NCBI RefSeq assembly: GCF_918797505.1
Contig: NC_092797.1
Location: 744,001-808,000 of the forward strand
Direction: 5' to 3'
DNA: 64,000 nucleotides
DNA from: Bemisia tabaci
Lineage: Eukaryota > Arthropoda > Insecta > Hemiptera > Aleyrodidae
Part shown: piece after piece, positions 38,801 through 49,242 of the stretch
Layout of the letters: each line of letters starts with the position of its first letter
Position numbering within the stretch: the first letter of the stretch is position 1
Program-made: the position numbers and the translations under genes
Notes under the pieces: model-generated
Databases searched by the model: none
Told to the model about the DNA's origin: nothing
The model's input: the letters and a program-made list of their open reading frames with translations, nothing else

Positions 38801-40278
38801 AAAATACTGTTTGATTTTTTGTGAAGAAATGGGGGAAAAGTTATGTAGGAGTAGAAATTTCGATAGTAGAATGTAGTCTTGATAATTCTATTTACAGTGC
38901 CTAATTATAATGATGTGGAGAGGAAGATTTTTCAGTAGAGGGAGGTACGTGTGGATCAAATTTAACAGAAACGCATCAAGTCGGATTTTGGAAAGAAAAA
39001 ATGAGTTGAGAGTAGTTTTTGACCAGTCGGAAATTTTCCCATGTCAAAAATTCTTAAGTTGAGGAAAAATATTTTGTACATAGAAATAGTGGTTAAGCTT
39101 TGTCCTTAATATTGAGGATTGAGATTGAGATGTATTAATATTGAGCATATGAAGGATATATCCTTAATATCATGAAGGATATATCCTTAATATCATGAAG
39201 GAAGAAACTTGCAGCCTCTCTGTCAGGACTTTTCACTGTTTTTCCAACCCATCTTTCAATCCCTTGAAATTCTACTTTTCTCTTTTCAAAATTCTATACT
39301 TTCAATTTGTTTCTCTGCTCAAGCTTTGAGGCACTTAAATTTAGCCCTAGTCTGTTTTATTTCTCGTTATCTGACTGTAGATCATAATAAAGTTAATGAG
39401 CTGATTGACAAAATCGGGTGAGGAGAATTCCCAACAACCAATAAGTGGAGGCCCAGTCGCACCATCAGTGACGTCATCATTTGTTCATAAGGACTTTTAA
39501 ACCCAAGATCTAGGTCTCTTCCTATCTTTTTGACCCGCGTGCAATGCAACTTCAGTACATTTTGCGTTTATTCTAAGTCTTAGTGTAGTTTCCCGTTTCG
39601 CACTGTATATTCTAATTTTGAACATCAAAGTCCTTTAGTTTCACATTCAATGTGTTTCTTTTTCTAGTTTCTGCTCTCCTCCACAATTCACATCCTACTA
39701 TTAACTCCTTCCCAAATCCCTTAACATACAAGCTGTTTTTGCCTCTTAAATTCAATCTCACACGTCTGTCTATGGCTCTGATACTCTCTTTCTTAGTTCA
39801 AGCTCAATGTGTTTCTATTAAACTCGCTTCATGTCATCCTCAGATAATTTTTGCTAGAACGCTCCGATTCTAATCAAATTTAAATTTAAGGTAAGAACAG
39901 GTCCTTTCATGGACGTAATAAGCTGTTCAGAACTTTCTCTCGAACCTTCAGAATGAAAATGAAACTTTAAACTTATTGTTAGTAAATGTCTGTCACAAAT
40001 TACTCAAAAAAGGAAATGAAAAGAAAAAAAAGAAAACGCTCCTAATAAAGTTGCATCTGGAAACTAAGGTCCTTTTTCCTGTAAGTGTGGGTGGTTGCTT
40101 TTGGTGTGCATTTTTCCACTTGGTCTCCAAAATTAAAAGTAGGAATACAATGAAATTCTGTCTTGAAAGTCAGAGTACCCAGCTGAGAAACTGATTTAAG
40201 ATGAAACCATGACTTACTTTTGTTTGAAATTTTTGTCTCTGAAGAAATGGACTCCTTTCTTTCGATATCTGTATCCAT
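23891..40278 (-). CDS. SLC17-family anion/phosphate cotransporter (complete, nine coding exons)
   Basis: Coding exons, 5' to 3': 40278-40218, 36249-36095, 35465-35235, 33879-33792, 32626-32403, 30692-30543, 28850-28718, 25817-25576, 24043-23891. All have GT-AG junctions and phases close exactly, giving 1437 nt and 478 residues. It is a 12-helix major facilitator protein. Family signatures are RHLLSILLF...RVN in helix 1 (RVN at 46-48), ILSSFFWGY in helix 2, R142 and the QGVFQ...P..HG motif of helix 4, SKWAPPQERGRL (161-172) in the loop before helix 5, GLLSALPYLAMW in helix 8, and WRQVF...Q.WN at the end. Insect members are annotated as putative inorganic phosphate cotransporters; relatives include sialin and vesicular glutamate carriers. 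The position of a conserved Glu of vesicular carriers in helix 4 is Gln here, and the usual Gly-Gly after helix 2 is Ala-Ala, so the substrate cannot be assigned. A GTAAGT upstream of the stop (donor after 23920) could give a longer alternative tail. Introns, up to 4 kb, are full of short mobile elements. Confidence 0.9.
26038..26200. repeat. Dispersed repeat, copy 1
   Basis: Shares with 38406-38530, in the same orientation, an ordered series of blocks: ttcctgaatggtcgtaac, cagcatatct, gagctttttccc and ttttagtgcacg-like. Both copies lie in introns of the transporter gene. Ends not defined. Confidence 0.6.
26189..26324. mobile_element. 136-bp MITE, copy 1 (GGACTG ends)
   Basis: Inverted ends of 37 bases with one mismatch (ggactgcattttgcaatttg...), flanked by aact at 26185-26188 and 26325-26328, a 4-bp target duplication. 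It lies in the 25818-28717 intron of the transporter. Confidence 0.85.
26877..27185. repeat. Tandem duplication, about 180-bp unit
   Basis: A block with gcgttctaccgg(t/g)ccgatt, catgatttttgcg, a short variable part and cccaggttttttta occurs at about 26879-26995 and again at about 27059-27175. Diverged at perhaps one base in six. Confidence 0.7.
27330..27405 (+). repeat. tRNA-like sequence with pol III A and B boxes (SINE head or tRNA relic)
   Basis: An A box-like tggccgagtcg starts at 27336 and a perfect B box GGTTCGATCCC lies at 27385-27395. The T arm folds properly: gttgg and ccgac around ttcgatc. A 5-bp anticodon stem (tcgaa/ttcga) closes an oversized loop. The acceptor stem cannot be formed, so it is not a functional tRNA. 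The A-box form is Ser/Leu-like. It probably heads a tRNA-derived SINE, with body and tail to about 27670. Confidence 0.6.
27590..27669. other. Cluster of four consecutive mini-hairpins with G-N-A loops
   Basis: Perfect or near-perfect stems: 27590-27606 (gggccgc-gaa-gtggccc), 27613-27625 (ggcgc-gga-gcgcc), 27638-27652 (ggccgc-gta-gcggcc) and 27653-27669 (agggggc-gta-gccccct). Every loop is three bases of form GNA closed by C-G. The (GC)GNA(GC) mini-hairpin is a known, exceptionally stable DNA fold. The cluster stands in AT-rich intron sequence about 185 bases downstream of the tRNA-like unit. Confidence 0.85.
28396..28536. mobile_element. 141-bp MITE, copy 2 (GGACTA ends)
   Basis: Inverted ends ggactacatttcggaattag and its partner, related to the 26189 copy. 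Flanked by aatt at 28392-28395 and 28537-28540. Same intron as copy 1. Confidence 0.8.
31190..31440. repeat. Dispersed element, copy 1 (gattattgaaattgatag ends)
   Basis: Begins ccgattattgaaattgatag and ends near the complement (ctatcaatttcaaaaatc), so it has inverted ends of about 20 bases. Between them lie aaaatggagc and ggttgaaacgggt with complements near the right end. Related sequences are at 45640 and 53025, with a fragment at about 29150. Confidence 0.65.
32802..33052. mobile_element. Short TIR element, copy 2
   Basis: Inverted ends of about 20 bases (gatggctaaagtgcgaaacc and partner) and an interior matching 20789-21029. Lies in the 32627-33791 intron of the transporter. The sequence just to its right (33060-33200) resembles the outer arm of the palindrome at 57881. 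Confidence 0.75.
35667..35788. mobile_element. 122-bp MITE, related ends (GGACGC/GGACGT)
   Basis: Inverted ends of about 38 bases (ggacgcatttctgtcaaacg with partner), flanked by aatt at 35663-35666 and 35789-35792. Lies in the 35466-36094 intron. The interior differs from the GGACTG copies, so it is a sister family with the same target preference. Confidence 0.8.
36332..36575 (+). repeat. Dispersed element beginning agggttgccacagtcaagg, copy 1
   Basis: Matches 62605-62829 in the opposite orientation through ordered blocks: gttgccacagtcaaggaata, catttcaa/accac, tgtcagg.aatt.accaaaatgt. The right end here is less clear than in the other copy. Non-coding. Confidence 0.7.
36623..36745. mobile_element. 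123-bp MITE, copy 3 (GGACTG ends)
   Basis: Inverted ends ggactgcatattgcaat and attgcaaaatgtggtcc. Only att is repeated outside, so the target duplication is imperfect. Lies in the first intron of the transporter. Confidence 0.7.
38406..38530. repeat. Dispersed repeat, copy 2
   Basis: Partner of 26038-26200, as described there (ttcttgacgggttgtaac, cagcatatct, gagcctttttccc). First transporter intron. Confidence 0.6.
39149..39200. repeat. 23-bp tandem duplication with an inner palindrome
   Basis: Two full copies and a partial third of atgaaggatatatccttaat plus atc. Each copy holds the palindrome aaggatatatcctt. Confidence 0.85.
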
Positions 40279-41689
40279 TTTAATGCGTCACAAATTCACA
40301 AAACAATTAGCTAGAGGAGGACGATTCAATGCGTGGGACAGGTGATAGTAAGAAATTTCTCATTTGAATGAAGGTTTGAGACACTGGCATAAGTAGGGAG
40401 GAAGCGAGCACTGGAGCAGAGAACTGTTACTGACAAGGGCCTCATGAAGAGGGCCAGTGAATCCAAAATCTTATCCTGGATCAGATCTGTTTCGGCCGTA
40501 ACCAATTCATCAGTGTCAAACAGTCAAGGTTCTCAACAGGATAGTCGAGATAAACAAGCAAATATCACTCAACCGTTAGAGAGCACGGTCCTATCAGGTG
40601 TGACCACTCAACCGTTAATCATCTCAACTGTGAAGGAGTCACCAGGTGATTTTCCTGTCAAATAATGAAACTCACCTTGATTCTCTCCACTCTTCTTTTC
40701 CAACATCGTTTTTTATTTTAGAGGTTCAACACAATTCTATTTTCTACTTAAACATTCTCGGGATGAAGAAGTTATGGTTTTCATTAGATGTACGCATATT
40801 TTACATTTTTACTCCTGTTTATCAATTATTAATTTCTGCGCCATGTTATTGCATTAGTAATAAAGGTAATATTCTGCCAACTGACCTTGTTCTCTGTCAC
40901 TTATTTAGTCTCTCGCATGACTAAATGCAAAGTGTCTACGAATAGATATTCTGAGAAAACCCCAAGCGTACCTACACCCCCCCCCCCCATAAGATTCAAA
41001 GAACATCCTGATGACAATTTTAGTGTGAGGGTGATATTTAAAGAATGTTCTCAGCTTATTGAAGTAGATTCTGTATGCTGAAAGCAATTAAATAATGATC
41101 GGCAGGTAACCATGAATTTATTTGCGCTTCGACCCCCTCTCTAAATTATAGAATCGTTAGACAAGTAGTACTCATTGTGAAATTGTCACTTTGTCAGCCG
41201 AACTTGTGTTATTTTAAAAAAGTCCTTTCAACGAAAAATTGAACTTCACAAAAGTGAGATGGTTCAGAAAAATGAAACTTAATTCCAAAAATTGCTTCAG
41301 AATATTCAAAGGAAGATAATGTAAAGGATGTTTCCTGGATGTTTTATGTATAAAGCAAGTAATTACTCAGAAGAGTCATAAAAATGCTTGGAACAATAAA
41401 TATATAGTAGCAGTACATGAATGTAAGTCCACCAACGACTGTATTCCGCCAAACATCAAATTCATAAGAAAGGAAATCTCAACGCAACTCATGGCTTTTG
41501 TGCTGTAGAAACTATGCATTGGGCTCCTTTTTTCTGTTTATTGATGGTTCAAGCAACACGTTTTCCACTTTTTACTTTTTTTTATTGTCTTAATGCTTCC
41601 ATTTTTAATTTTGTAAAACGGAATTTTCCTCAAAAATATTCGTGGTATGAAGAAAATTGAGAAGCCCTGCAATATCCTGTAATGAGGCA

Positions 41690-42180
41690 CTAAAAATTTA
41701 CATTTTCTAACATTGGTAATCCAAATTAAAAAGGTCGATTTGACCCTAGAAGACTCCCGACCCCATGGGCCTAAGGAGGGTGCATAAGTAGTTCCAAAAA
41801 TTTCAACAACTAGGAAGGTTGCTCCGTTTTGCTCTACGACCAACGGTTTAGGAGATATTTGCATTTTCCTCATTCAGAGATCTATCAGTTTTAATCATGA
41901 TGAAAAATCGACCAGCGTCAAAATTTTGAAAATGAAAATTGAGGCTGGAGGGCCACTGATCCCATGGGCCTAAAGGGATGCTAGAACTGTTCCGGAATTT
42001 CAGAAGGACTGCAAGATTAGCTCCATTTTGCTATATGACCAACAACTTATAGTGATATTCTGTCGCAAAAATGCAACCATTTTTGCAGCCTCTTACTGCA
42101 AAATTTCGAAACATCAAATCGATATTTCCACGGGACTCCAGGTTCTTGAAAGTCCGTAAGGAATGCTAAAGGAGGTTTAC
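41690..42180. repeat. Diverged tandem repeat of about 200-bp units
   Basis: The block ccccatgggcctaa(g/a)...gatgc or ggtgc..., ttcc..aaatttca, gctcc.ttttgct, gaccaac occurs at about 41760-41860 and again at about 41970-42060. The flanking frames are interrupted. A third partial unit may end near 42180. Confidence 0.6.
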
Positions 42181-43907
42181 AGAGACTTCTCAGACTGAAA
42201 GGCTTTTTTAAAAACGAGGAAAAAAATCAAGTATTTTAAAAATATTTATTATTCATGTGTATAAAGAGTCTGAATTAAAAATAATGATAAATAATGATAA
42301 AGTAATAAACAAAATGCTTTTAAAAACTTTGTGATAACATTTGCTGAATTGCTAGTAACTACTTACATTACATGAAACTAAATTTTTAACAGAGGTTTAA
42401 ATTTTTTCCAACAAAGCTTCAGGAGATCAATCTGAAAACGCATTTAGAGGATATATTTCACATTACTTTGTCAACAGTAGATGGTTGCTTCAAGTTGAAA
42501 CTGCTGAGAATACTCACAGCATTCTTAATTCATCGTCTCTTTTATAGAAACTGATTCTTTCTTCTTGCGCAGAGGAAGATTCGTCATCCAAAAAATTTAT
42601 TAACGCAGATGTACAAGAACAGGTCAAGTATTGAGAAAAAGAGAGAAAATTCATTTGGAACTTACCTAAAAGTACAATATTTATAGTTGAACATGAATAT
42701 GTAAACAGGACTTATCAGCACACTTTTGAGGAAAGCTAGAGGGCAATTATTACATAGCCTTTCTAAAAAGAGTAATGTAGAATGTATAGCTGGGCCCTGT
42801 TTTCTAGAGGAAGTCCATTTGAGATATGTGTGAATGGTTTAAGTAAAAACTATAATCTGCGCAGCTTCTATTTATGAAACAAACCAACTTTTTTCCAGTA
42901 TCAATCATTTTCCTGAAATAGAAAAAAAGGCCATGAAAACCATTATTTGCATGACAAATGCCATAACAATTAGAGCTACATCTTTTGGGGGGTTGAAAAA
43001 TACAAACATTACTTGAACCTTAAGAAGGTTTGAAAACTAGATTATAATCATACACTTCATTGAAAAAGAAGGCTGATTTCCTTTACAATGTTACTGTAAA
43101 GAAGTTTTTTCTAGATTAAAGTGCTTACACAAGATAAATACAACGTTTTTCATGGCTGGTGAGACTGCCTCAGTTTGTCTTCACATCTAAAGGCAGGGGC
43201 AACTGATGGTACATTGGGCGGTTTCCCTCCTAAGCAATTGGTTTTATAGCGTTTGTAACTAATGGACCAAATATTTGTAAACATGAAATCAAGAAAGATG
43301 CGGTCAATAGTAAGCGTAAAACGTTTGTTTGAAAATTAAAAGAAATATTTTTGCGCATTAAGGTGATGAAAGTTGTAAATGATCTTAATTTAAGATGCAA
43401 CTTCAGTTCTCGTGATGACAGTGAATGTAGGAGGATTAGTAGGAGCGGCAAAGATTACCCACTGAAATCAGTTTGAACATCCATGAATACAAAGAATAAG
43501 CACCATGTAAATCTAAGTAACAAATAACCCCAGAAAAAACATTCTGTACCATACCGTAATACATAATAACAATTTGTTAAAACGCACAAAAACTTAACGC
43601 ACATCTCAAAGCAAGTTTTAAAATTAGGCTATCTATCTTATTAAGCAGCAGGAAAAGGTTAGCTAAAGTTTCACCTGTTACTCAAATTCAGCTCGAGATA
43701 TATGTTACGTCGGTGATAGGAAAATGAGATCAGTGGTTTGACGATTTTGGTTCTGAAGGAGCAGTCGAATATTGCTGGACGAAACAAGGTGAAGGGGGAG
43801 GGGGGCGGCTGAGACAAAGCTTTCTGCGACCATCAAAAAAATAGAACAATAAGGCTGGATTAATTTCTGGCAAGGAAGAGAAATTAAGGAAATACTGCTC
43901 TGTAGTT

Positions 43908-44612
43908 CAGGCGCCTGGTAGCTAAAAATGAGGCTACCTGAAATTTCGGGTACACAGCAATTTTTTTGGCCTGCTATAGGTTTTTTGGGTCGCTGAATCT
44001 GAATCTGCAGTTTCCTTACACGTATCTGCTGTGGTTTGCCGCCATTTAGAAAAAAATTGCCTAAAAAGGCCTTTATTTGCGTTTTTTTTTTAAAAAAAGC
44101 GGCTACGCATTAGAAAAAATCCCGGATTTAGTTGATGCTCTGAATAGCTGACGTGATTTGGCAGAAAATGGTATATAAATGTGCTAGGTTTGCTAAAAAA
44201 TTGAGGAGCCTCGGGACTCGGAACTTTGGAAGACTCCGGAACTTGGCGGAGCGCGCGTTGACGGGTGCGCCGCGAAAACGTGAGTGGGCGCAATTTTCAC
44301 GATGCTGAATCTTCCTCAATTTTTGAGCAAACCTAGCACATTTATATACCACTATCTTCCAAATTACGTTAGCTATTCAAAAAATCAACTAAATTTGGGT
44401 TTTTTTTTCATGCGTTGCTGCTATTCTAGAAAAAACGCAAAAAAAGGCTTTCTTAGGCCGTTTCTTCAACATGGCAGCAGATGCACACAAGGTACGTGTT
44501 AGGAAACTTCAGATTCGGATTCAGAGACCCAAATGACACAAAGTAGGCCAAAAAAAAAGCCAAAAAAAAAGCTGTGTACCCGAATTACCAGGTAGACTTA
44601 CCAGGCGCCTGG
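43908..44612. mobile_element. 0.7-kb palindrome with CAGGCGCCTGG ends
   Basis: Arms of about 300 bases (43908-44205 and 44310-44612) are reverse complements with moderate divergence. They share the ends caggcgcctggta, cgggtacacagc and aaatgtgctaggtttgct. The spacer is GC-rich. The terminal CCAGGCGCCTGG is itself a palindrome. No protein is encoded. Confidence 0.8.
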
Positions 44613-45639
44613 ACTTATGCACAAAAAATAAGTAGAGCTCAAGGTTAGCTGTGGAGAAAAGAGAAACAGAAAATAGTGTGAAATGATGCTCCTACTTCTA
44701 AGTCCCGTAATCCAGACTCCTTTTTCATTTTATGAAAATACCACTGAATGATCAACTTGTTATTTCTAGCATGATTTTATGATTCAAAGCCCTGTATATA
44801 AATTCGTCTTCCTTTGGCTAACATGAACGATAACAATAGTGCCATTCACCCTACCCTAGTTGACAATTAGAAAAGTTCAACAGCAGGTAAAGACCTTTCT
44901 AGAATAAAATAACGAGAACTTTTGATTCTCTCAAAAAAAAGAGGAGGTTTCAAATTAGAGCAGATAAGAATGCTCTCTGGTCTAGAAAATGCCGAGCACA
45001 TTCAAAATAGAAAATGATTACTATGATTAGACAATAATTAAGGAAACTCTCTGGGAAAAAATGTACAGTAAGACACAATAAAAGAAGCTAAAACATAAAA
45101 ATAGGCCACTAGTTCAAGTGACAAAAGACCTATTGGATGAAGAAAAAAGTGAGTACTAATTTTACAACAACAACGACAAGGTGTAGTCCATGAGGTTCAT
45201 TTCTTTTTATTACAAACATTCTCTCCAGACGTAGGGTCTCTTCAAGTATTGTTTAACGCACCTAAAGGTAAACGGATTCTCTATCAACATTATACTCCAT
45301 TACAGAAACATAGGCAAGAACATTATAGGGGGGATGTAAAGGTATCAAGATGAGAGGGAAATGCGTCTACTTGAATAGTCCTTGATAACTGATTTTTCCC
45401 TAAAACGAACAATAGAGGAAACTGTACACAAAGAACTAGAAAACTGTGATAAAAACTTTATCTCCTGAATCCGCACAAAAGTTGAGAATATCTATAGTTC
45501 AACATCAACTCGAACCATTACTAAACAATGCTTCAAAGAAATACAAAATATGGTGATGAGAAAAAGTATTGACAGAAACTAAGAAAATTCAAATTTCTTT
45601 TGAGAAATTGGACGGATTTTATCAGAATCAGCCCAGCTC

Positions 45640-45895
45640 ATTATCAATATTGATCGACAAAATAGACAAAGAAAAAATGGAGCAATCCTATGGGTAGAAG
45701 CAGGTGGTTATAATGGACAAAGGAGATAATTAATTGACTAACACCAACCAATGAGGGCTTATAGTTCGTCCATCATTTTCTCCCTTCATCTACAACAACC
45801 ACCCGTTTCAACCGATAGGGCAGCTCAGTTTTCCTCGGTCTTCTCAACCTAATGTTCGGTCCACACATTTTTTTAATAATCAGCTTGCAGAAGTT
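45640..45895. repeat. Dispersed element, copy 2 (related to 31190)
   Basis: Contains tcaatattgatcgacaaaat, aaaatggagcaatcctatggg and, near the right end, accacccgtttcaacc. These are the same ordered blocks as in 31190-31440. More diverged. Confidence 0.55.
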
Positions 45896-47145
45896 GCCTA
45901 GTTTTCTTAATTTTTATTTGTTGACAAGATAGTACCTAACAATTGACTTGAACAATATTTTTTAAGGTGTAATGCTATTTAATTTTCTGTTGACAGAATG
46001 AAACATGAGAGACAATTAGCCAACTTCAAAAACAAATAGGCTGATTCTGGCTAAACGTACCCAACTTTAGACTTACATTATAAAGTTTAGAAAGGAGATT
46101 TCTGTGCCGAGTAAAACTCGGACTGATGAGGCTGTGAATACTGAGAAAAGAGCAACTTTCATGCCAGTATCCGGATAAACATCATTAGGGTTTTAGTGCT
46201 GTGAGATATTGGATCAACCAGTCCCTGGATTTTTCTAAGGACTGATCAATTTGATAACAGTAGAGGGCACATTAAAAGAAAATCCTATTGTATTCACTTA
46301 AAAATTAAGTTAATTTTCCCCCGTTTTTTAAGGGAAAACATCAAATGCACCGATCAACTTTCTGAGGTATTTTTAACATAATAATATGTAATAAAAAAAT
46401 TAAAAACCGCCAGAAAGAGCTTGTCCAAAAAGTGCCCTTCTCAGAACGCTCAGGAATTTCGCTTAAATGTGTCCTACACAAAACCTTATGAAGAGATGAT
46501 CTCCCACTGTAAGTTTATGACTGATGTAAAAGCTCGTTTTAGCAAAGCAGCATTGCCAAGTTTACATTTTCACCCTTGAAAAATGCTGATATATTCTGGT
46601 TCCTTGATTACAAAACAACTTAAGTGATCCCTATTCATTTTCTTTGGCATAGTATCATCAGCTTAAGTTACTTGGCGATATGGACTGTCATTTAAAACAA
46701 TGGTTAGAGACTGGTCAGGATACAGCGTTGCTAAGTTTATACAGGGTATCCTAGACCACCAGTGCAAGGCTTTTTCCTCCGTTATTTTGAGTCAGATGAA
46801 GTCGGGAACTGGGGGTTGAACAGAAAGTAGACACCAAGGAATTCAAATTGTATCGTTTCAAGGTTTCTATCCTCCAGGTTACCTTGAGGTCAACCCTTGG
46901 CCCCCAGTCCCCAACTTTGTCCAACTTAAATAACCAGGAATAAAGTTTCATACTGAAGGTCTGAGAAATCGTGAATAATCTTTGTAACACTGCATTGCGA
47001 CCAGTTGTTAAACGTTTGGATCAACAGTGGTCTCATTAGCCGAATAACATCAGCTGATGAAACTGAGACTCAGAAAATGCAAAAAGATGGACCAAAGTTG
47101 ATTTATTGACAGAGAAACCTCAAATTATGTGAATTTTTAAATGAT

Positions 47146-47171
<26 letters not shown>
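47146..47171. repeat. Poly-A tract, 26 bases
   Basis: Uninterrupted A run. No retroelement body was recognised to its left, although it could be a retroposed 3' end. Confidence 0.9.
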
Positions 47172-47176
<5 letters not shown>

Positions 47177-49242
47177 GCAATGCTGTATTACCAAACAAGC
47201 TTTCAACTTTCTATAACTTACAGTTGAGGATTGTCTCATCATTGGGTTTCATTTAAGACACGATTGAATGAAAGAGGTTCCAGTAAAGGCAGAAAATCCC
47301 ATTTTGTTGACAGGCTTTTTGATCCTGGTAAATGCAGTAATCATCAGGAAAGTGGAACAAGCCGTAGAAAAAGTTCTGAATGGGTTAATGAGCTCTGCTT
47401 TTGAAGTTTTCACAGATGTAGACGCAAGGATACTTAAAAATACTTGCTGAGAGGTTGCATTTCGGACTCAGCATGGGGTTCAAGTCAAAAATAACAAATT
47501 CAGAAAAGTATTTGTGGAGAGACTTTTTACTTAAACAACAGAATTGATTTAAAGATGCACTGCCATCACCAAAAGTAATCTAAAAAGCAGGAAAAATATT
47601 CCTGGGTTAAATTGAACAACTCCTCAGTGTAAATAAAACTATTTGCTTAGAATGGAGTCCTAGATTTGCCGCAAAAAAAGGCTGCGATTATACTATGTAC
47701 ACCTTATGACATAATACATAAAAACATGGGATCGACAGGTACAACTAGGTGATAACTAGTGGATGAGAAGTCTTTCCCCAGCTCTGTGATTAAGAAGACT
47801 TATATACAGTTAAAGCACATACATGTACAAGTAGCTTTTGGTAAACATGTCAACGAATTGATAATTGACTTCCCAACTGAATATGAACATTAGCTTAGAG
47901 TTTGAAGAAATTCAATTTACAATTTTGTCACTTCCATTCAGATGACAGAACAATATTACGCCGACTTGGATGCAGTATCTTCTCTACTTCCGTTGATGTC
48001 AAAATGCCGTGCACATCATGGTATCTCCTCTATTTTACACTGCCCTACGGTGATTAAGCTCTAAATTACAGTATCTTAATTGCAAGGCTCCAAAATTTGG
48101 GGGCATTGTTTTTTTTTCAGAGGAGAAACGAATCAAGATTTTAACTTGACATGATTGCAAGGTAACCAAGAAACGGTAAAGAAAATCAGAAAAAATTCAA
48201 GCTGAGGGGTTAATTTGCTTCCATTTTGTAACATGAAGCATGCTTCGAAATTTTTAACCCTTGCAACTGAGATATGAGGTTTTATAGTTAGTCGTGACCC
48301 TCTTTTCCCATTAATCCCCAATTTACACCATTCGTTGTTTCACTCTCAATCACGCTCTTTTCCATGATCTACTATTCCATGATCAGGTTCTGATTGTACA
48401 TACCTTTCACTCAAATTTGATTGCTATGATTGGAAGGTAAGTCTTTCTTTTCTGTATTGTTTTTCTCAATTTCTACAGAGATAAATTATTGTAAAATTGT
48501 TCAATTATTTGCCAGAGGGACTGATCTTGCCAAGACTTTTTGATACAATTCCTTCTATGGGGTTGGTGCGCCACAGCCAAGAATCAATTGAGATGTGCAA
48601 AAAAGGTAAACATCCATAAATTCATAAACCCTGGAATCCATTGTCAATAATGTATATCAAGGCTCGAGGATTTTTAGCCTTGTTTATTGTTGGCAAGACA
48701 AATTTTAAAATCAAATGAATATTTCGTCATGAAAAAAGGTACCTCCTTTCAAATATGAAATACTTTATAAGATAGTTTGGTCATATTTATTCAGTCCATC
48801 TCAGATTGAAAATCAATGCTTGCAAAGATTGCTTTGGTCAGTGAACCACTGAGAGAAAAGTCACATATTGGGTGGTTACGAACTAATGATGCATTACAAT
48901 ATTTACAATGATTACCGTTTAGGTTTGGACAGTTTTCCAATCAGGTTGAAATATTAATTTTTTCTCACCCGCTTTCATACTGAACATTCTAGATATTAAA
49001 GTCTATTGAAAACTAGAGAAACAGCAGAGTGGGGATACACAACAAACCATCAGAAGGATTATTTTCCTCTTGTCAGCGTGCAGACTGAACTCGCACTTAC
49101 TCGTAAAAATTAGGAACAAGTGGAGGGTCAAACTTAAACAGGATTGCCCTAGAAACAGTATTACGCTGTTACTGGTCCATTGGACTAGGACCATAATTAA
49201 CAAATCAACATTCAAAATATACAAAAAAAAATTATGATACAA

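Larger units (their letters stand above)
40279..49242. other. 9-kb intergenic region, no supported gene
   Basis: Lies between the start codon of the transporter and the stop codon of the crotonase-fold gene, both on the minus strand, so it should contain the transporter's promoter and any 5' non-coding exon plus the other gene's 3' end. I saw no coding exon. A 73-codon frame at 40444-40665 (plus) begins MKRASESKILSWI and is Ser/Thr/Gln-rich. That start vaguely recalls N-termini of hAT-type transposase relatives, but there is nothing else to support it. Repeats inside are listed separately. Confidence 0.5.

Noticed and set aside
40444..40665. 73-codon frame as a hAT-type transposase start or a 5' exon of the transporter
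   Set aside because: Only the first few residues are suggestive, no conserved continuation follows, and it is on the strand opposite to the transporter.
46751..46990. 79-81-codon minus-strand frame
   Set aside because: It lies in a repeat starting tacagggtatcc, with no motif and no splice context.
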